Of a stretch of 64,000 nucleotides of DNA, positions 11,047 to 22,526 are shown piece after piece. The notes under the pieces were generated by a model. It saw only the letters and a list, made by a program, of their open reading frames with translations. It did no database searches and was not told the origin of the DNA. Numbering within the stretch: position 1 is the stretch's first letter; each line of letters starts with the position of its first letter. Location of the stretch: contig JAWHQI010000001.1 of assembly GCA_033032865.1 (NCBI GenBank), forward strand, positions 1,324,001 through 1,388,000, written 5' to 3'. The stretch is from Dactylorhiza incarnata. Taxonomy: Eukaryota > Streptophyta > Magnoliopsida > Asparagales > Orchidaceae. Both the position numbers and the translations under genes were made by a program.

Positions 11047-13047
11047 CACCCCCCAGACCTACTTGTTTGCAAGTCCCGAGCAAACTAATCCTAAGAAGGT
11101 GGGAAAATTGAATAGCTAGCTTAAAATTACAAAATGGAGTACCATGTGAAGTCGCATGCTCACGAGCATAAAAAAAATAGAGAAGATTTTTAATTATACA
11201 AATAGTTAATATATTTCTAATAGAGTTAATATATATTACTTATACTCAAATTGGGAGTCACAGTGAATCATCCGGTCACACATAGGGAGAAAGCAACAAT
11301 AATCTCTAAGAGACGCATTGCTAAAGAGCGGGACTCAGGACAACCTCCAAAGAAATCCATCAATGTCGGTGACCATAAGCTTGCCCGGTCACATTCTCTC
11401 CACGACACTAGATTGGTTCATAGCGCGAGTCGGTATGACTTTAGGTTTTAAATGGGGCTTGGGTTATGGTGAGATAAACAAAGATAAACATGAAGGCTTG
11501 ACACACCTAAACCCAAATGAGCTTGAATGCAAGTGAACCACACCCCCAGACTTAGACTTTTGCAACATGGGTGTGTGCACCGCCTACTCCCAATCATAAA
11601 TTTATACAAAGATTTTTCAATTAAGCTCATCTCTTTTTTCTCTTCTTTTTACTTCATTTATTTTTCTCATTTTTTTCTTTTTCAAATCTTTTTCAGCAAA
11701 TTGAGCAATGAAGCACAACCACATTTTCACAAAAGTATCACAACATCAACACCCCAAATAAAAAAGAACTAAAGCTCAAATTTGGGTGTGCGATTAGGAT
11801 TGATTTTAAGATTTGGTGAGATAAAAGTGGGGCTGAATCAAAGAACAGGTAGGCACATTTGGGCTAACGAGGATACGATGATAGGAATGGCACAAAGGCT
11901 CAATCGGGACAAAATGATGGCCTACGTCATTCTAGCGCAACAGAACTATCCTATGCCTATGCTTCAAGAATCGCTTGGGGCATGTTCTTATCCACCGAGA
12001 AAGATTATCCTTCCTCCCGGCTTGAGCAATACTCGTATAGCAATAGTTAACACACATCCCTATGATACCGCTTGATTAACACAGGATTCAGCATTTGAGT
12101 AGAGTAAATAATATTTACACTAATAGAAATGTATAAAACTAATAGTATAAAAAGAAATCTAATCTACTCAAATCTCTATACTTACGTGAGTAGTTGACTA
12201 GGAACACCGGAGTCAACATTTTACTCCACTACATAATTTAAACGTCAACACAATGATTTTCCCAATCACACAAAAGAATGATTTCAACTCATGACGCGTC
12301 AACAGCTAAGTACACACTCAAGTGGGTGGTGTGGTGTGGTGAAACTGAACAACTACAATATATCTGAAATAGAAGCTTCTAACATGTTATGCAATAGTGC
12401 ACGTGAGTGGGCACATAAAATGGCTCTCCCCCAAATTTAAATTAAACAATCCAACATAAGATGAAATTATGAAAATTAAATAAATGGCTAGGGGGGAGAA
12501 AAGTTACCCATACTCAGAAATGAGCATACCTAAAGATTTGGCATGTAAACCAAGACAAAGATCAGCATCCGCCATCCAGAAGAAGGACCTGCACGGGTGA
12601 GCTCTGCCAAAAACAAAAGAAAATATACAAAATAAAATGAAATACCACTATCTAAACTAAACTAGATGAAATAAAAATGCAGGAAAAGTAAGATAACTAC
12701 TGGAGTTATTGTCCTCCTAGCACGACTTATTCAAAACTTTAAGAGTTCTAGCTAATGGGAGTATGAAAAAGGAAATGAACAGGTAACTGTTCTAGTGTGC
12801 GTGTCGGTAGCGGGTACCGATACGACGACAGAACAATTACTCCCCTACCTAAATATAAATAATACCTGCTCATCACAGGTAGAGGGAATAAAAATTAATA
12901 AGAGGAGGAGGAGTACTCCTCACAAATCTCACCAAAAACATCCTTGCCCAGAAAGGTGTCGTCTTCAGGGAGGCGGTAGGAGGAGAAGTCAATGAATGAG
13001 GCTTCCTCTATGGAGGAGGTATCAACCTCCTCACAAGAGAGGATACA
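11047..13047. other. Internal noncoding region of the minus-strand LTR element
   Basis: This lies between the 3' LTR and the acidic ORF. It begins with the polypurine tract on the minus strand, then AT-rich sequence with CT-rich runs near 11630-11690. No conserved retrotransposon protein domain is visible in any frame, so protease, reverse transcriptase and integrase are absent. The plus-strand open frames here look fortuitous. Confidence 0.5.
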
Positions 13048-13773
13048 CTAATCATTGACTTGAGCAAAATGCTCCAAGTCCTCCTGAAGTACCTTTGAAG
13101 ACTCAACCTGCACAGGCTCAGATGAAGAAGGGGGGTCAGGAAATAAAAGAGAAGAGTGACTTAAATAATCAAAAATCGGGGGAGTGGTCCCGGTCTTACT
13201 CCCAGCAGGATCCAAGCATAGATCACTGTCGATATCATATGAGTCGTAGCGAGGGGAGTCCGAAAGCTCGAGGTCCTCGGAGTTGAGTTGGACCTCCTCA
13301 TCCGATAAGGAAGTGTGAACCTCCTCAACAGAAAGGCTTTCCTCCTCATCCCACCTCGGTGTGTCATCGTGTTCCAAGGAGTCACACTCCCCATCGGAGA
13401 GAATAACATCCTCGTCCCACTTTGGCGCATCCTCAGGCTTCAAATGAACTTCCTGCCTAACATCATCAACCAACTCACCAAAAATAGGTGTAGATAGTTC
13501 TTGCAAAGAAAGCGGAGGAACATAAGTAATAACATCATCAGAGAAAATGTGCACAAATTCCTCCGGGGGTGAATCCAAAATGAGTGATGAATGTGTCGGG
13601 AGAGAAGTCTCCAACATGTCGTCACACCGATCAGCAGAAAGTCTGATGGTGATATCTGCAGCCGTCCCCCATAGACAAGGTGGTACTGCGAATATATCAT
13701 CAGAATCAGAATGAGCATTCAAATGAGAGGTGGATGGAACGATAAGAACATCAGGTTCATCCTCCTCCTCCAT
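13048..13773 (-). CDS. Acidic ORF of non-autonomous LTR element, 241 aa
   Basis: This intact frame starts MEEEDEPDVLIVPST and is extremely rich in Asp, Glu and Ser. Its middle repeats a phrase, DAPKWDEDVILSDGE then DTPRWDEEESLSVEE then DSPRYDSYDIDSD, spaced about 25-30 residues apart. It follows a CCHC knuckle in another frame just upstream, so it probably represents the gag C-terminal region or an extra ORF of the element. There is no protease or polymerase signature. The function is unknown; an acidic tail on a nucleocapsid-like protein is one possibility. A frameshift may have separated it from the knuckle. Confidence 0.45.
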   Translation of the reverse strand: MEEEDEPDVLIVPSTSHLNAHSDSDDIFAVPPCLWGTAADITIRLSADRCDDMLETSLPTHSSLILDSPPEEFVHIFSDDVITYVPPLSLQELSTPIFGELVDDVRQEVHLKPEDAPKWDEDVILSDGECDSLEHDDTPRWDEEESLSVEEVHTSLSDEEVQLNSEDLELSDSPRYDSYDIDSDLCLDPAGSKTGTTPPIFDYLSHSSLLFPDPPSSSEPVQVESSKVLQEDLEHFAQVND

Positions 13774-13974
13774 CTAGCGCTGAAATTCTGCGCAATCTTT
13801 CAATGCGTGCTCGGTGCTATGACAACACAAACACCATTTACCATTACTCCTCGGTCTAGACGGTCCGGAGAGGAATATAAAAACGGTAAATGGGGTGAAG
13901 AAGAGTGACCATAAGACTTGGGTACGGTGTATGAAGTACCGTAAGAGGACGGTGCTCCATACACTGGGCCTCAT
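13774..13974 (-). pseudogene. Gag CCHC zinc-knuckle remnant
   Basis: The minus strand encodes WCLCCHSTEHALKDC, matching C-x2-C-x4-H-x4-C, the nucleocapsid knuckle of LTR retroelements. The frame stops before the acidic ORF at 13773. Upstream residues do not resemble a gag core, so only the knuckle is secure. Confidence 0.55.
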
Positions 13975-14297
13975 GAATTATGCCCACTATCTCCAGCGGG
14001 GCATTTATCACTAGATTGATTAAAATCTACACACCATCTACAAAGGATATTAAAAGCAGAAAATATGGTGTAGTGGGGGAAGAATTCACCAAAAAATAAA
14101 TTTCTTTGCAAAAATTAACTACACGAAAGAAATAAAAAATTGAATGCCTGCTTTAGATAAATCACAAAATATATAAGGAATAAAGAAATTTAAAATGACA
14201 AATTCTAAGAACTAAAACAAAGAAGAAAATGGTATAAACAAATGGAGAAGGGCTTCTATCTCTCGACTCCCTCTCCAGAAACTCACACGAATGTGTT

Positions 14298-14322
14298 CCC
14301 CGACAACGACGCCAAAAACTTG
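14298..14322 (-). other. Primer binding site, tRNA-Asp type
   Basis: The minus strand reads AGTTTTTGGCGTCGTTGTCG and then GGGGAAC immediately after the LTR end (…GCGCATCA). Plant Athila/Tat-type gypsy elements use a TGGCGCCGTTGCCGGGGA site complementary to the 3' end of tRNA-Asp; this differs by two transitions. It fixes the element as minus-strand, with 14323-15469 as its 5' LTR. Confidence 0.7.
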
Positions 14323-15469
14323 ATGCGCGAAACCTACACACCGCTATAAGCGGTAGCAAGACTGCGGCACGAAACGGCAGTGCACCGATCATTCAAGGAA
14401 TATAAAACGAGGAGTGAATCCCCGAGTATCGAATCTCAAAGGAACACAGTAAGGTGTAGTTATCTATCGAGGAATGACTTGAGATTGAAGTCCTTTAGGT
14501 CGGATGGTTTGCGGAAGGCTTGGATTGGATTATGGAAAGCAAAAGAAAAGAAACTAAACTACTCCTATGCAGGCCGCTATGCACTGCTTCGCCGGGTGGA
14601 TGGAAACTATGCAGGCCACTATGCACTACTTCGCTAGGCGGATGGACGAGAAGGCAAGCGAATGAGGTGAGTGTAACTGCGGATAGTTTTGAGGTTCATT
14701 AGCACCTCTTGGCTAGGCGGATGGATTACATAGGCCGTTAGCACCGCTTCGCTGTGCGGATGGAAGAGTTGGCTTGCAGATGGAATGGGTCGCACTGGCG
14801 GAATGAGGGTCGTAAGAACCTCGTCACAAAGTTCAACCAAGATCACAGACGTATCATTCTATAGTGATTCCACTCACCAAGCATAAACACAAAGAACTTT
14901 CATAAAAGCATAATGAAAGCTAATAACAATTAAAATAGGTTTAAGCAAGGTTCATCATCAAGGTATATGTGATTTCTTCCCATACAACCATAAAAGAGGA
15001 GAATATGGGTAGAGAAACAAACAACGATCGAGACTATGCCATAGAAATGGGGGGATGCACTGGGTTGTCAATCCATGTCCTACAATCCATTCATCGGTTG
15101 CGTCCGGGATCTCTGAAGCTCTCACCACCTTTAGCCCGTCTTCTTGAGTGTCTACGTTATCAACGTAAATCCCCTTGTTCTTCCTTGCAATCCGAATAAT
15201 ATGGAGTGGAGATCACCTTCTTGTGAGCTAAGGATGATGGCTCACCCTTCCAGCTCAATCTAATCATAAAATAAAGACATGGGAGCACATTGTGTTTGCC
15301 CCCATTAATAAAGCATGTAATTGCACACCACAAAGGGCCAACACATTTCACATTTAGTGAAAGTGTGTCCACGTGAGATATAAGCAATTAAGGACTAAAA
15401 AGTGTATTGCAAATGCAAGAAAACAAGCCCAGATGAGTCCGAAAATCACTATATAAATGAGACTCATCA
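14323..15469 (-). repeat. LTR (5' LTR of minus-strand element), 1147 bp, internally deleted
   Basis: It has the same TGATGCGCG start and ACTCATCA end as 9407-11046, and aligns with it except for a missing block of about 490 bp. The block is lost between GATGATGG (about 15240) and CTTCCAGCTCAATC. It contains the TATA box and GCACGG palindromes, so this 5' LTR has no recognisable promoter. A second purine tract (minus strand AAGTCTGGGGGTG) abuts its outer end, as if this LTR had also served as the 3' LTR of another internal region. Confidence 0.8.
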
Positions 15470-15484
15470 CACCCCCAGACTTAC

Positions 15485-17046
15485 TGAAAGTGGAGGTTAG
15501 ATCTTAACTTACTCTAGAGGGGGGTGAATAGAGTATTAAAAATTTTTATTAGTTTTTAAAGCGGAATTAAATTACTGATGTATATATATATATGTGTAAT
15601 GCAAAGTGTGATCTGAGTTTGAATAAAGAAAAGCACACAACACAGAAACAATACAAAAAATCACAAGCACAGGGGACACAAGGAATTTATAGTAGTTCCC
15701 CAATAAATCTGGGTACGTCTACTCTTCTACCACAGCTGGTAGGATATCCACTATGAGTTTTTGATAAGGTGTCCACACACCACAGAGCTTTTGATAAGGT
15801 GCTCAAGACTAGGGGTTTTTGATAAGGTGTCCACACACCAATAAGCTTTTGATAAGGTGCGTAAAAACCACACACGGATTTTTTTGATAAGGTGTCTTGC
15901 CACCACTGTGTAAACTTTTGGAGGGAGAATTAACCCTGTACAAGATAAGGTAAGAAGGTTTAGAGTGTTCTTCTCTGTCAATATTTGAGAGAAGATAAAA
16001 GGTGTTGAGGATGAAAACTCCCCCTGTCTATTTGAAGTTGTTGACAGCTTGAGGATGAAGCTTTCTCTAAAACAGAACTCTTTTGTAGCAGATTAATCTG
16101 GAAGAAGTAAATCTTCAGATTGTTGTTGCTCTTTGGAATATTTGAACTTACAGCAGATCTGAGAGAATGAATGTTGTTCTCAGAGAGATGAAGATGCTGC
16201 TTTTAGGAAGAAGAAGACTGAAAGTATATGTTCTCTGTGTGTATATTCTTCTTCTTCTTCTTCTTTCTCTAATCCTTCTGTATTCTTGTTGTTCTACAGA
16301 ACTGTATGTCTGAGAAACTCTTTTGAATAACTGTATATGATGTCTGTCTAAGGGAGTATACGACTATTTTTGTATATATTTTCTTCTGTGATGGATTTCT
16401 AATTTGAAATTCAAATCATCTGTCTGTAAGGAATATATTATTCTGGCTTAAATCCTTCTTGGAACTGTAACAGCCACCAAATGATTTTGGCAGGTCCTTT
16501 TTGATTCCTTTGATGTGAAAGATGTCATAGCATTAAATGTCAACGACTATTCTTGTCTTGGAATAGAAGTAATAAAAGAATATAATAAATGAATAAGATA
16601 TCCTTACTAAACTGACTGAATACGTCCAAAAGAACTTGAATAGATCCGTTAAGGTCGTCGATCTGTGTTCAGAGAGTTGACAAAATAACTGATATAGATC
16701 ATCTGGACTTGTATTTGTCGAACTGAGCTTTCTTATAAAATTTGTCGAGCTCTGGCTGGAATTCATCGAACGCTGCTTGCCATTTGTCGAACGCTGCTCA
16801 GAGAATGTCGAGCGCTGGAACTGGCTATAATTCTTCAGTCTGCTGAGAAGAATTTGTCGAACGAAGCCAGTCATTCGTCGAACGCCAGTCGCCATTTGTC
16901 GAATGCTGGGAACTTAAATCTTCCTTAAGTTCTAGCTAATCAATCATCCTAAATACTTGACCCTTAAGCTATACAGTGGGGTCAACTTGATCCTTAGTTA
17001 AAACATAGTGATCCTAGCCCAAAACAGTAATAGGGTTGTTCCAACA
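15485..17046 (-). repeat. Sirevirus family A LTR, 1562 bp
   Basis: On the plus strand it begins TGAAAGTGGAGG and ends TTGTTCCAACA; on the minus strand it opens TGTTGGAACAACCCTATTAC like the LTRs at 29244 and 44475. It contains GTCGAACG repeats (about 16720-16905) and GTTTTTGATAAGGTG direct repeats (15757-15890). A purine tract, AAATAGGGGGAGAT, precedes it on the minus strand (17060-17047). The sequence CTTAC flanks it at 15480-15484. It is not homologous to the LTR at the other end of the same element. Confidence 0.9.
15757..15890 (-). repeat. TTTTGATAAGGTG direct repeats in LTR
   Basis: Five copies of a unit of about 32 bp containing TTTTGATAAGGTG lie in tandem, joined by CCACACACCA-type linkers. 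The equivalent repeats in the other family A LTRs read CACCTGATCAAAAACC on the plus strand at 37609-37725 and 45679-45795. They fall inside the LTR near its 3' end. Confidence 0.7.
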
Positions 17047-17440
17047 ATCTCCCCCTATTTGGGTTAGGATACTATTTGACAATTAATCAAATAAATACAA
17101 TAGAAAACATAAACAACAGAGCATAAAATATATGTATCTGATAGAATGAAAAATTCATTTCAGCGGATTGAATAAAACTAGTGCTTTGAGTTCATTACAA
17201 TCAAAATGTTTATCAGCACCAAAAATAAATAAGTCTTAACCTCTTTTACTTCTTTGCTGATGGAGGTTTGAAGATGATTATCCTGTTTGGATCTTCAGAC
17301 TTCTTCTTGCTTATGTAGAGATCTTGAGCTCCCAGTATAGTTTGAGATTTAACATGAGGGACAAAAGCTCCTGGGTGCTTTTCAAGATATTCTTCAGCAT
17401 TGAATAACTCTTTGGAGTTGTACTTATCAAGTTCTTTCCT
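17047..17440 (-). other. Sirevirus 3' untranslated spacer and polypurine tract
   Basis: Between the env-like stop and the 3' LTR. The PPT AAATAGGGGGAGAT at 17060-17047 directly precedes the LTR on the minus strand. No further gene is seen. Confidence 0.7.
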
Positions 17441-19894
17441 TCAATAATCAGACATGGTAGAAATGTTTGTAAAATCTTTACTTTCTGATTTTGCTTTATT
17501 AATCTGGGCATAAGCAATTGATTCTTTGAGTCTTGTCATTTGAAATAATCTTTGCTCTTCAGGATCTGGAAGATAAGGAACATATTCTGAATTATCAACT
17601 TGATCTTGAAGATCACTTTGAGGATTTCTGATCTTGTGGAAAGATCCATCAAAAATATGAAGTTTGTATTCTGAAGATATTTGAGGTGAAACAATGACTA
17701 GACTTTCTTGTGAAGCAACTGCTGATTTCTTAGAAGGAGGATTACTGGCTGATCCTGATACTTGAGATCCACTGGAACTACCAGATTTCCTTGAGTGCTG
17801 AGAGATGGGCTTCTGAGAAGTAGAAGAAGATCTTGCTGAGCCTGCTGATCCTGCTGGAGGAGGAGGAGGATGGTTATATTTGACAGGCTTGTCAGAATAG
17901 TAACCAGTCTTTCTCATCCTCTTTCTTCTTTTATTCTCATTCCTTGAGAATTTCATCCAATGAGGTGTATCTTTGTCAAGAGTAATGTTATGAAGAACAT
18001 AATAGGGGACATCATTCTCAGGATTTGGAGGCTTGGGAACAGCCTTTGACTTTGCTTTTCTTTTCTTTCTCTTCCTTGATAGAGTATCATCAGAATCACT
18101 GTCATTTTCTTCTTCGTCAGAATCAGAAGAGGGAATTGGATTATCATATAAATCATTGATCATTTTAAGAGCTTTGATTCTTTGTTCTTCAGCTTCATAA
18201 GCTTCATCTTCTGCTCTCCAGATTTCATCAAAGTCTGGAATAGGTGATTCATCAAAGATAAAATGTGGAACAACAAAGCCTTTGAAATTTTCTTCTGGAA
18301 TAATAACTGATACTTCTGCTGGATCTTGAACTTGAACTGTCTTAGGAGCTGGCTCTGTAGTCTGAACTTTAAAACATTTGATAATCTTTTTCAACAGAAC
18401 TTTATCTATAGGAGCATTGTATGGAACAATTGCTCTAGAATAATCTTGATATTTTGGCAGAACTGAATAGATGGGATTGAACTTAGATAGCAAATGAATA
18501 ATATCTAAAGAGGGATGAATATAAATATTATTAATTTCTTCTATGGCTGGTATTCCAGATGCTTCAACTAAATCAAGCATTTCTAAATCAGAAATTTGAA
18601 CTGATGTATCTGTATCTTCAACAAAAATTGTGGCCTCTGAAATTGGAGCTTCTAGAGCTTCTTCATAAGGCATCTCCCCCTTCCTAGCTTCAGGGAGACC
18701 TGAATTTAGGCCCCTAGAAGAAGGGACAGAGATGGAAGAGGGAATTGAAGATATAGTAGAAGAGAGTTCAGAGATTGCTTGAAGAATTGGAGCAATTTTT
18801 GCATCCAATGTGGAGTCAAGAGTAGAAAGAATGTTATAGACTGGAGCAAGTTTTGCATCCAGGATTTGATCAATTTTTGGAAGAATATAGTCAAGAATTT
18901 GATCTGCAACAGATTGAAAATGTAAAAATAACATTTCAGGTTGTTGAGATGAAGGTGGTTGAGAAGAGGATGGAAGGGGGGTTGGTACAAAAATGTTTGC
19001 AACATTTGCATGTTGTTGAGGGATGTTAGAATGAATGGGGCAAGAGTGATGGATGGGTGAATGATAGTCATCATGCATTGGAGATGGAGGTGGAGAAGTA
19101 TGAGTGGTTAGAAGGGTAGATGAGGATGGAATGTCATCAATGAGTGTGGGAGAATTTGGAGGTGGAGATTGTGCAGGGGAAATATTTTGAGGTGGAGATG
19201 GGAGAGGAGAAGAGGAAACAATAGGAGGAGGAGAAGAGGCTTCTAGAAGGTGTGAGGGAGTGACTGGGTCAGTCCTTGTGCCTTCAGAAGTTTTCTTCTT
19301 TGTAACTGCTCCTGTGTTCTTCTTGATAAATACTCTGTCCCATTTAGCAAAGAGAGCTGAGGTCAGCTTCTTGCTAGCATTAGGATTATTCCTAACAAGG
19401 TTTTTTGAGAATAGTCTATACATTGTCTTGTAGTTAATGTGAGCAAGTCTCTTGTGCCATTGAACACAAAGAGACCCATTCTCACTAGCTACTAGACAAA
19501 CAGATGTAAGAGAATTACTGCATATAAAGTCTAAGCAATAAACATTCTCACTCCTAGTGCCTAAGAGAATGGTTTCGAAGTCTTTAGACTTTTTAATCAA
19601 GCACTTGTCATTGTTGAATTCAATGACATATCCTAGATCACATAGTTGACTTATGTTTACTAGGTTGTGTTGCAACCCTTCAACATAAGCTACCCTTGTA
19701 ATTGAGACTATGCCATTGGAGATCATACAATATCCTTTGGTGATTCCCTTTTCTGACCCTCCAAAGATAACTTGGGGTCCATTCTTCACAGCCTTGTAGT
19801 CCTGTAGAAGATTTCTTGTTCCTGTCATGTGCCTTGAGCACCCACTGTCCAAGTACCAAATTTGGTTGAGGCTGGTACTTGAACTATCCTGCAA
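17441..19894 (-). CDS. Chimeric ORF: copia protease + pre-integrase domain fused to Sirevirus env-like protein, 817 aa
   Basis: Residues 1-168 are the start of a Sirevirus pol: WYLDSGCSRHMTG (aspartic protease active site DSG), HNLVNISQLCD, and HKRLAHIN of the GAG pre-integrase domain. At about residue 168 (near 19387) homology to pol stops. The frame continues as a different protein, ALFAKWDRVFIKKNTGAV, a Pro/Ser-rich region with long SSPPP-type runs, alternating hydrophobic segments, and an acidic C-terminus with basic stretches (SRKRKKRKAKSK). The second part contains SSRGLNSGLPEARKGEMPYE, whose vestige survives after pol at about 43740-43790. Integrase, reverse transcriptase and RNase H are missing. 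The join is in frame, so a novel fusion protein could be made, but a two-element deletion is the simplest origin. The listed start is the first ATG; gag is in another frame. Confidence 0.8.
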   Translation of the reverse strand: MQDSSSTSLNQIWYLDSGCSRHMTGTRNLLQDYKAVKNGPQVIFGGSEKGITKGYCMISNGIVSITRVAYVEGLQHNLVNISQLCDLGYVIEFNNDKCLIKKSKDFETILLGTRSENVYCLDFICSNSLTSVCLVASENGSLCVQWHKRLAHINYKTMYRLFSKNLVRNNPNASKKLTSALFAKWDRVFIKKNTGAVTKKKTSEGTRTDPVTPSHLLEASSPPPIVSSSPLPSPPQNISPAQSPPPNSPTLIDDIPSSSTLLTTHTSPPPSPMHDDYHSPIHHSCPIHSNIPQQHANVANIFVPTPLPSSSQPPSSQQPEMLFLHFQSVADQILDYILPKIDQILDAKLAPVYNILSTLDSTLDAKIAPILQAISELSSTISSIPSSISVPSSRGLNSGLPEARKGEMPYEEALEAPISEATIFVEDTDTSVQISDLEMLDLVEASGIPAIEEINNIYIHPSLDIIHLLSKFNPIYSVLPKYQDYSRAIVPYNAPIDKVLLKKIIKCFKVQTTEPAPKTVQVQDPAEVSVIIPEENFKGFVVPHFIFDESPIPDFDEIWRAEDEAYEAEEQRIKALKMINDLYDNPIPSSDSDEEENDSDSDDTLSRKRKKRKAKSKAVPKPPNPENDVPYYVLHNITLDKDTPHWMKFSRNENKRRKRMRKTGYYSDKPVKYNHPPPPPAGSAGSARSSSTSQKPISQHSRKSGSSSGSQVSGSASNPPSKKSAVASQESLVIVSPQISSEYKLHIFDGSFHKIRNPQSDLQDQVDNSEYVPYLPDPEEQRLFQMTRLKESIAYAQINKAKSESKDFTNISTMSDY

Positions 19895-19902
19895 AAAGGA
19901 GT

Positions 19903-22448
19903 TTAGTTATCCTTAGGAGCCCAAATAGCTTTGGGTCCTAGGAACTTGTTAGCATGATGAAATGACCTTACACTAGCTGCACACTTTGCAGGAAGGCTCA
20001 TCTTTGCACATGGCACATTAGGATTGTGCCAACAGTCTATGGAAAAGTGTCCTACTTTACCACAGCACCAACATTCATGAATGTTGTATCTCCTCTTCTG
20101 AACATTTCTTATGGGGTGTGTAGCACAGTCCACATGTTCAGGAGGAGAGACAACAACTTTTCTCTTGTTTCTTTCAGCAAGGATTTGGCTGAAAGTCAAT
20201 TTGTGGACAGTCTTAGAGGTTTTTGTATTAATGGCATCAGCTTGCTTTGGCTTTTGTGCAATCCAAGTTTTAATGGCATTAGACACTGAGCAATTAGACA
20301 TGTCCACTGATTTGACAGCAGTCATGTTCTTGGCTGAATCAACCTTAGAAGAGTTTGCTTTCTTATTCTTGAATGAAGGGGCTGATGTGCCAAATACAAA
20401 TGGTCCAGGTTTGGCCATTTGAATTTCCTCATGGGGAGCCTTCATAGCACTCAATCCCATTCCCTTTCTTCCACTATGTGAAGTAGTGTTTTTCTTCCTA
20501 TAGGTACTTCCATTCTTCCAGTGACCATACATGCTTTCATGGCCATACCTGTTGGAAGGGAGTAATACCTTTTGAACGGTGGTTTGAGGCTTAGCCTTAC
20601 CCCTGCTCTTTTCTCCACTCCCTTCTCCTACTTCCATTTTATTGAATCCTAGTTCTCTCCTATTGGATTGAGAAGAGGAGTCAATAATAGGGAGCACATA
20701 TTTGGCTTGGAGAATTGAGCCACTAGGCTTCTTTCTTTCACAAACTTCTCCTCAAGATCCTTGATGCCCTTGTTCTTCAGGGATATGGTGCTCATATGGG
20801 TGATAGTTATCCCCTTCAGATGGCTAATTTCCCTATACATCTGACTCATCTTGGTAGAAGATTCAGTGCATTCTTGTTTTTCCATCTTAAGGGAATCAAT
20901 CTCTTGGGCTTGCCTCTTGGCTAGCTTTTTGCTCCTTTTCAGAGCTTCCAAGAGAGCATCATACTTGTCAATCAATTGATTGACATCTACCTCAGCTTCT
21001 GAATCACTTCCACAAATTGATGAAGGTGCTCCAGATTCTGGACCAGTCTCATAATCAGAAGAAGATATGGAATGAATTAATACCTGTTCATTTTCAGAGA
21101 TATTCTGACTGTCCTCCTCATCAGTGATGGCCATGAGACCTAGCTGAACATTGTCCTCTTCATCCTCCTTTATATCACTGTTTGAGTGTGATAGAGGGGC
21201 CCTGACTCCAACCTTGGCAGCAGGATAATATTCATCCTTTTCTGTTGCAAAGAGCCCTATGTAGGCCTCTTCATCATTCTCTGAATCTGAAGTTGAGGAT
21301 TCAGATTCACTCCAACTTTTTTCCTTTCTTTGCTAGGAAGGATTTTTCATCCTTCCTATCCTTTTGGTGATGATGCTTCTTATCACTCTTCTCCTTTCTT
21401 TTGGCTGGACAGTCAGCTATGACATGTCCAGGTTTGCTGCAGCAATAACAAATAATGTTATTTGAAACATGTTTACTAGATTTGGAATCATACCTGTCAC
21501 CCTTTGGGTGCTGTCTTTTAGGTTTCATGTGGTCTTTCTTGGAGTGTGATGAGGAGGAGGGCTTGTTCTTCCATTGCTTCCTCCTCATCATCTTCTTGAA
21601 CTGCCTTGAGAAGGCAACAAACTCTCCATCAGAGGAAGAGCTATGTGAGGTGCTGATTTCAGATTTTTCAGATTCAACACCTCTCCTTGGAGGAGACACA
21701 ATCCTGCCCTTGCTTTTCTTGGAGCTGTCAACTTTGAGAGCTACAGATTTCTCCCTTGCCTGAACCCTTGTTTAGGTGTCCTCTTCCTTTCTTGCAGGCA
21801 GCTCCATCTCATAAGAGAGCAGCTTTCCAAACAGTGTATGAGTGGGGGTCTCACCAAGCCTAGCCACTTCCCTGATAGCACAGATTTTTGTGTCCCAATC
21901 CCTTATTAGAGATCTAAGGAACTTATCATTCAGCTCATAATCAGTGAACACTCTCTCATAGGTTCTCAGCTCATTGACTATTCTGAAGAACCTCTCATAG
22001 CACATAGAGATGCTCTCCTGGCTGAGCTGCCTGAAGGCTTCATACTCTTGGTTAAGGAGTGACTTTCTATCATCCCTCACTTCAGTTGTCCCTTCCATAT
22101 ATACTACTAATGTGTCCCACATTTCCTTGGCAGTAGTGCAGTGTATTAAGTTTTGAAATGTGGAATCATCAATAGAATTAACTATGATGTTCTGGGCTCT
22201 TTTGTCCATGGTGAACAATGCAAGTTTATCCTTGGTCAAGTCATTGAAGGTCTCAGGCACTCTTCTTGTTGGATCTATGGTGGAGGAGTTTGAAAGGTGA
22301 AATGCCCTTGCTTTACAGTTATGTAGATCCTTGGATCAGATGCTTCCATAAACAATCTAACCCTTTGCTTCCATATGCCAAAGTTTTCTTTGTTGCATAT
22401 GGGCAACTTCATGGATCCCATCTCCTTCTGCAATCCAGAGGAAGCCAT
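19903..22448 (-). pseudogene. Sirevirus family B gag, frameshifted
   Basis: An ATG at 22448 opens with MASSGLQKEMG and NFGIWKQRVRLFMEA, the copia gag N-terminus. After a frameshift near 22270, 22260-21772 carries the UBN2-type gag core (FNDLTKDKLALFTMDKRAQN, ELRTYERVFTDYELNDKFLR). Then 21699-21307 holds a CCHC knuckle, CYCCSKPGHVIADC, in a basic region. 21134-20649 is a coiled-coil-like stretch (LLEALKRSKKLAKRQAQEID). 20697-19903 holds a second knuckle, CWCCGKVGHFSIDC, just before protease. Two separated knuckles and a long gag fit the Sirevirus lineage. Several frame breaks make it non-functional. Confidence 0.8.
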
Positions 22449-22512
22449 TGGATTGATAAGACTATTCCTTTATAGGATCTGGTCAGACAGTTATGTCCTT
22501 CTTGACCAACCT

Positions 22513-22526
22513 GGCCTGATACCACT
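22513..22526 (-). other. Primer binding site, initiator tRNA-Met type
   Basis: The minus strand reads AGTGGTATCAGGCC right after the LTR end. TGGTATCAGAGC is the usual copia site complementary to initiator tRNA-Met; the last positions differ here. It confirms the minus orientation and the 5' LTR at 22527-24176. Confidence 0.75.

Noticed and set aside
15687..15981. ORFs with repeated LIK-type phrases
   Set aside because: The repetition comes from the 32-bp direct repeats of the Sirevirus LTR, not from a gene.
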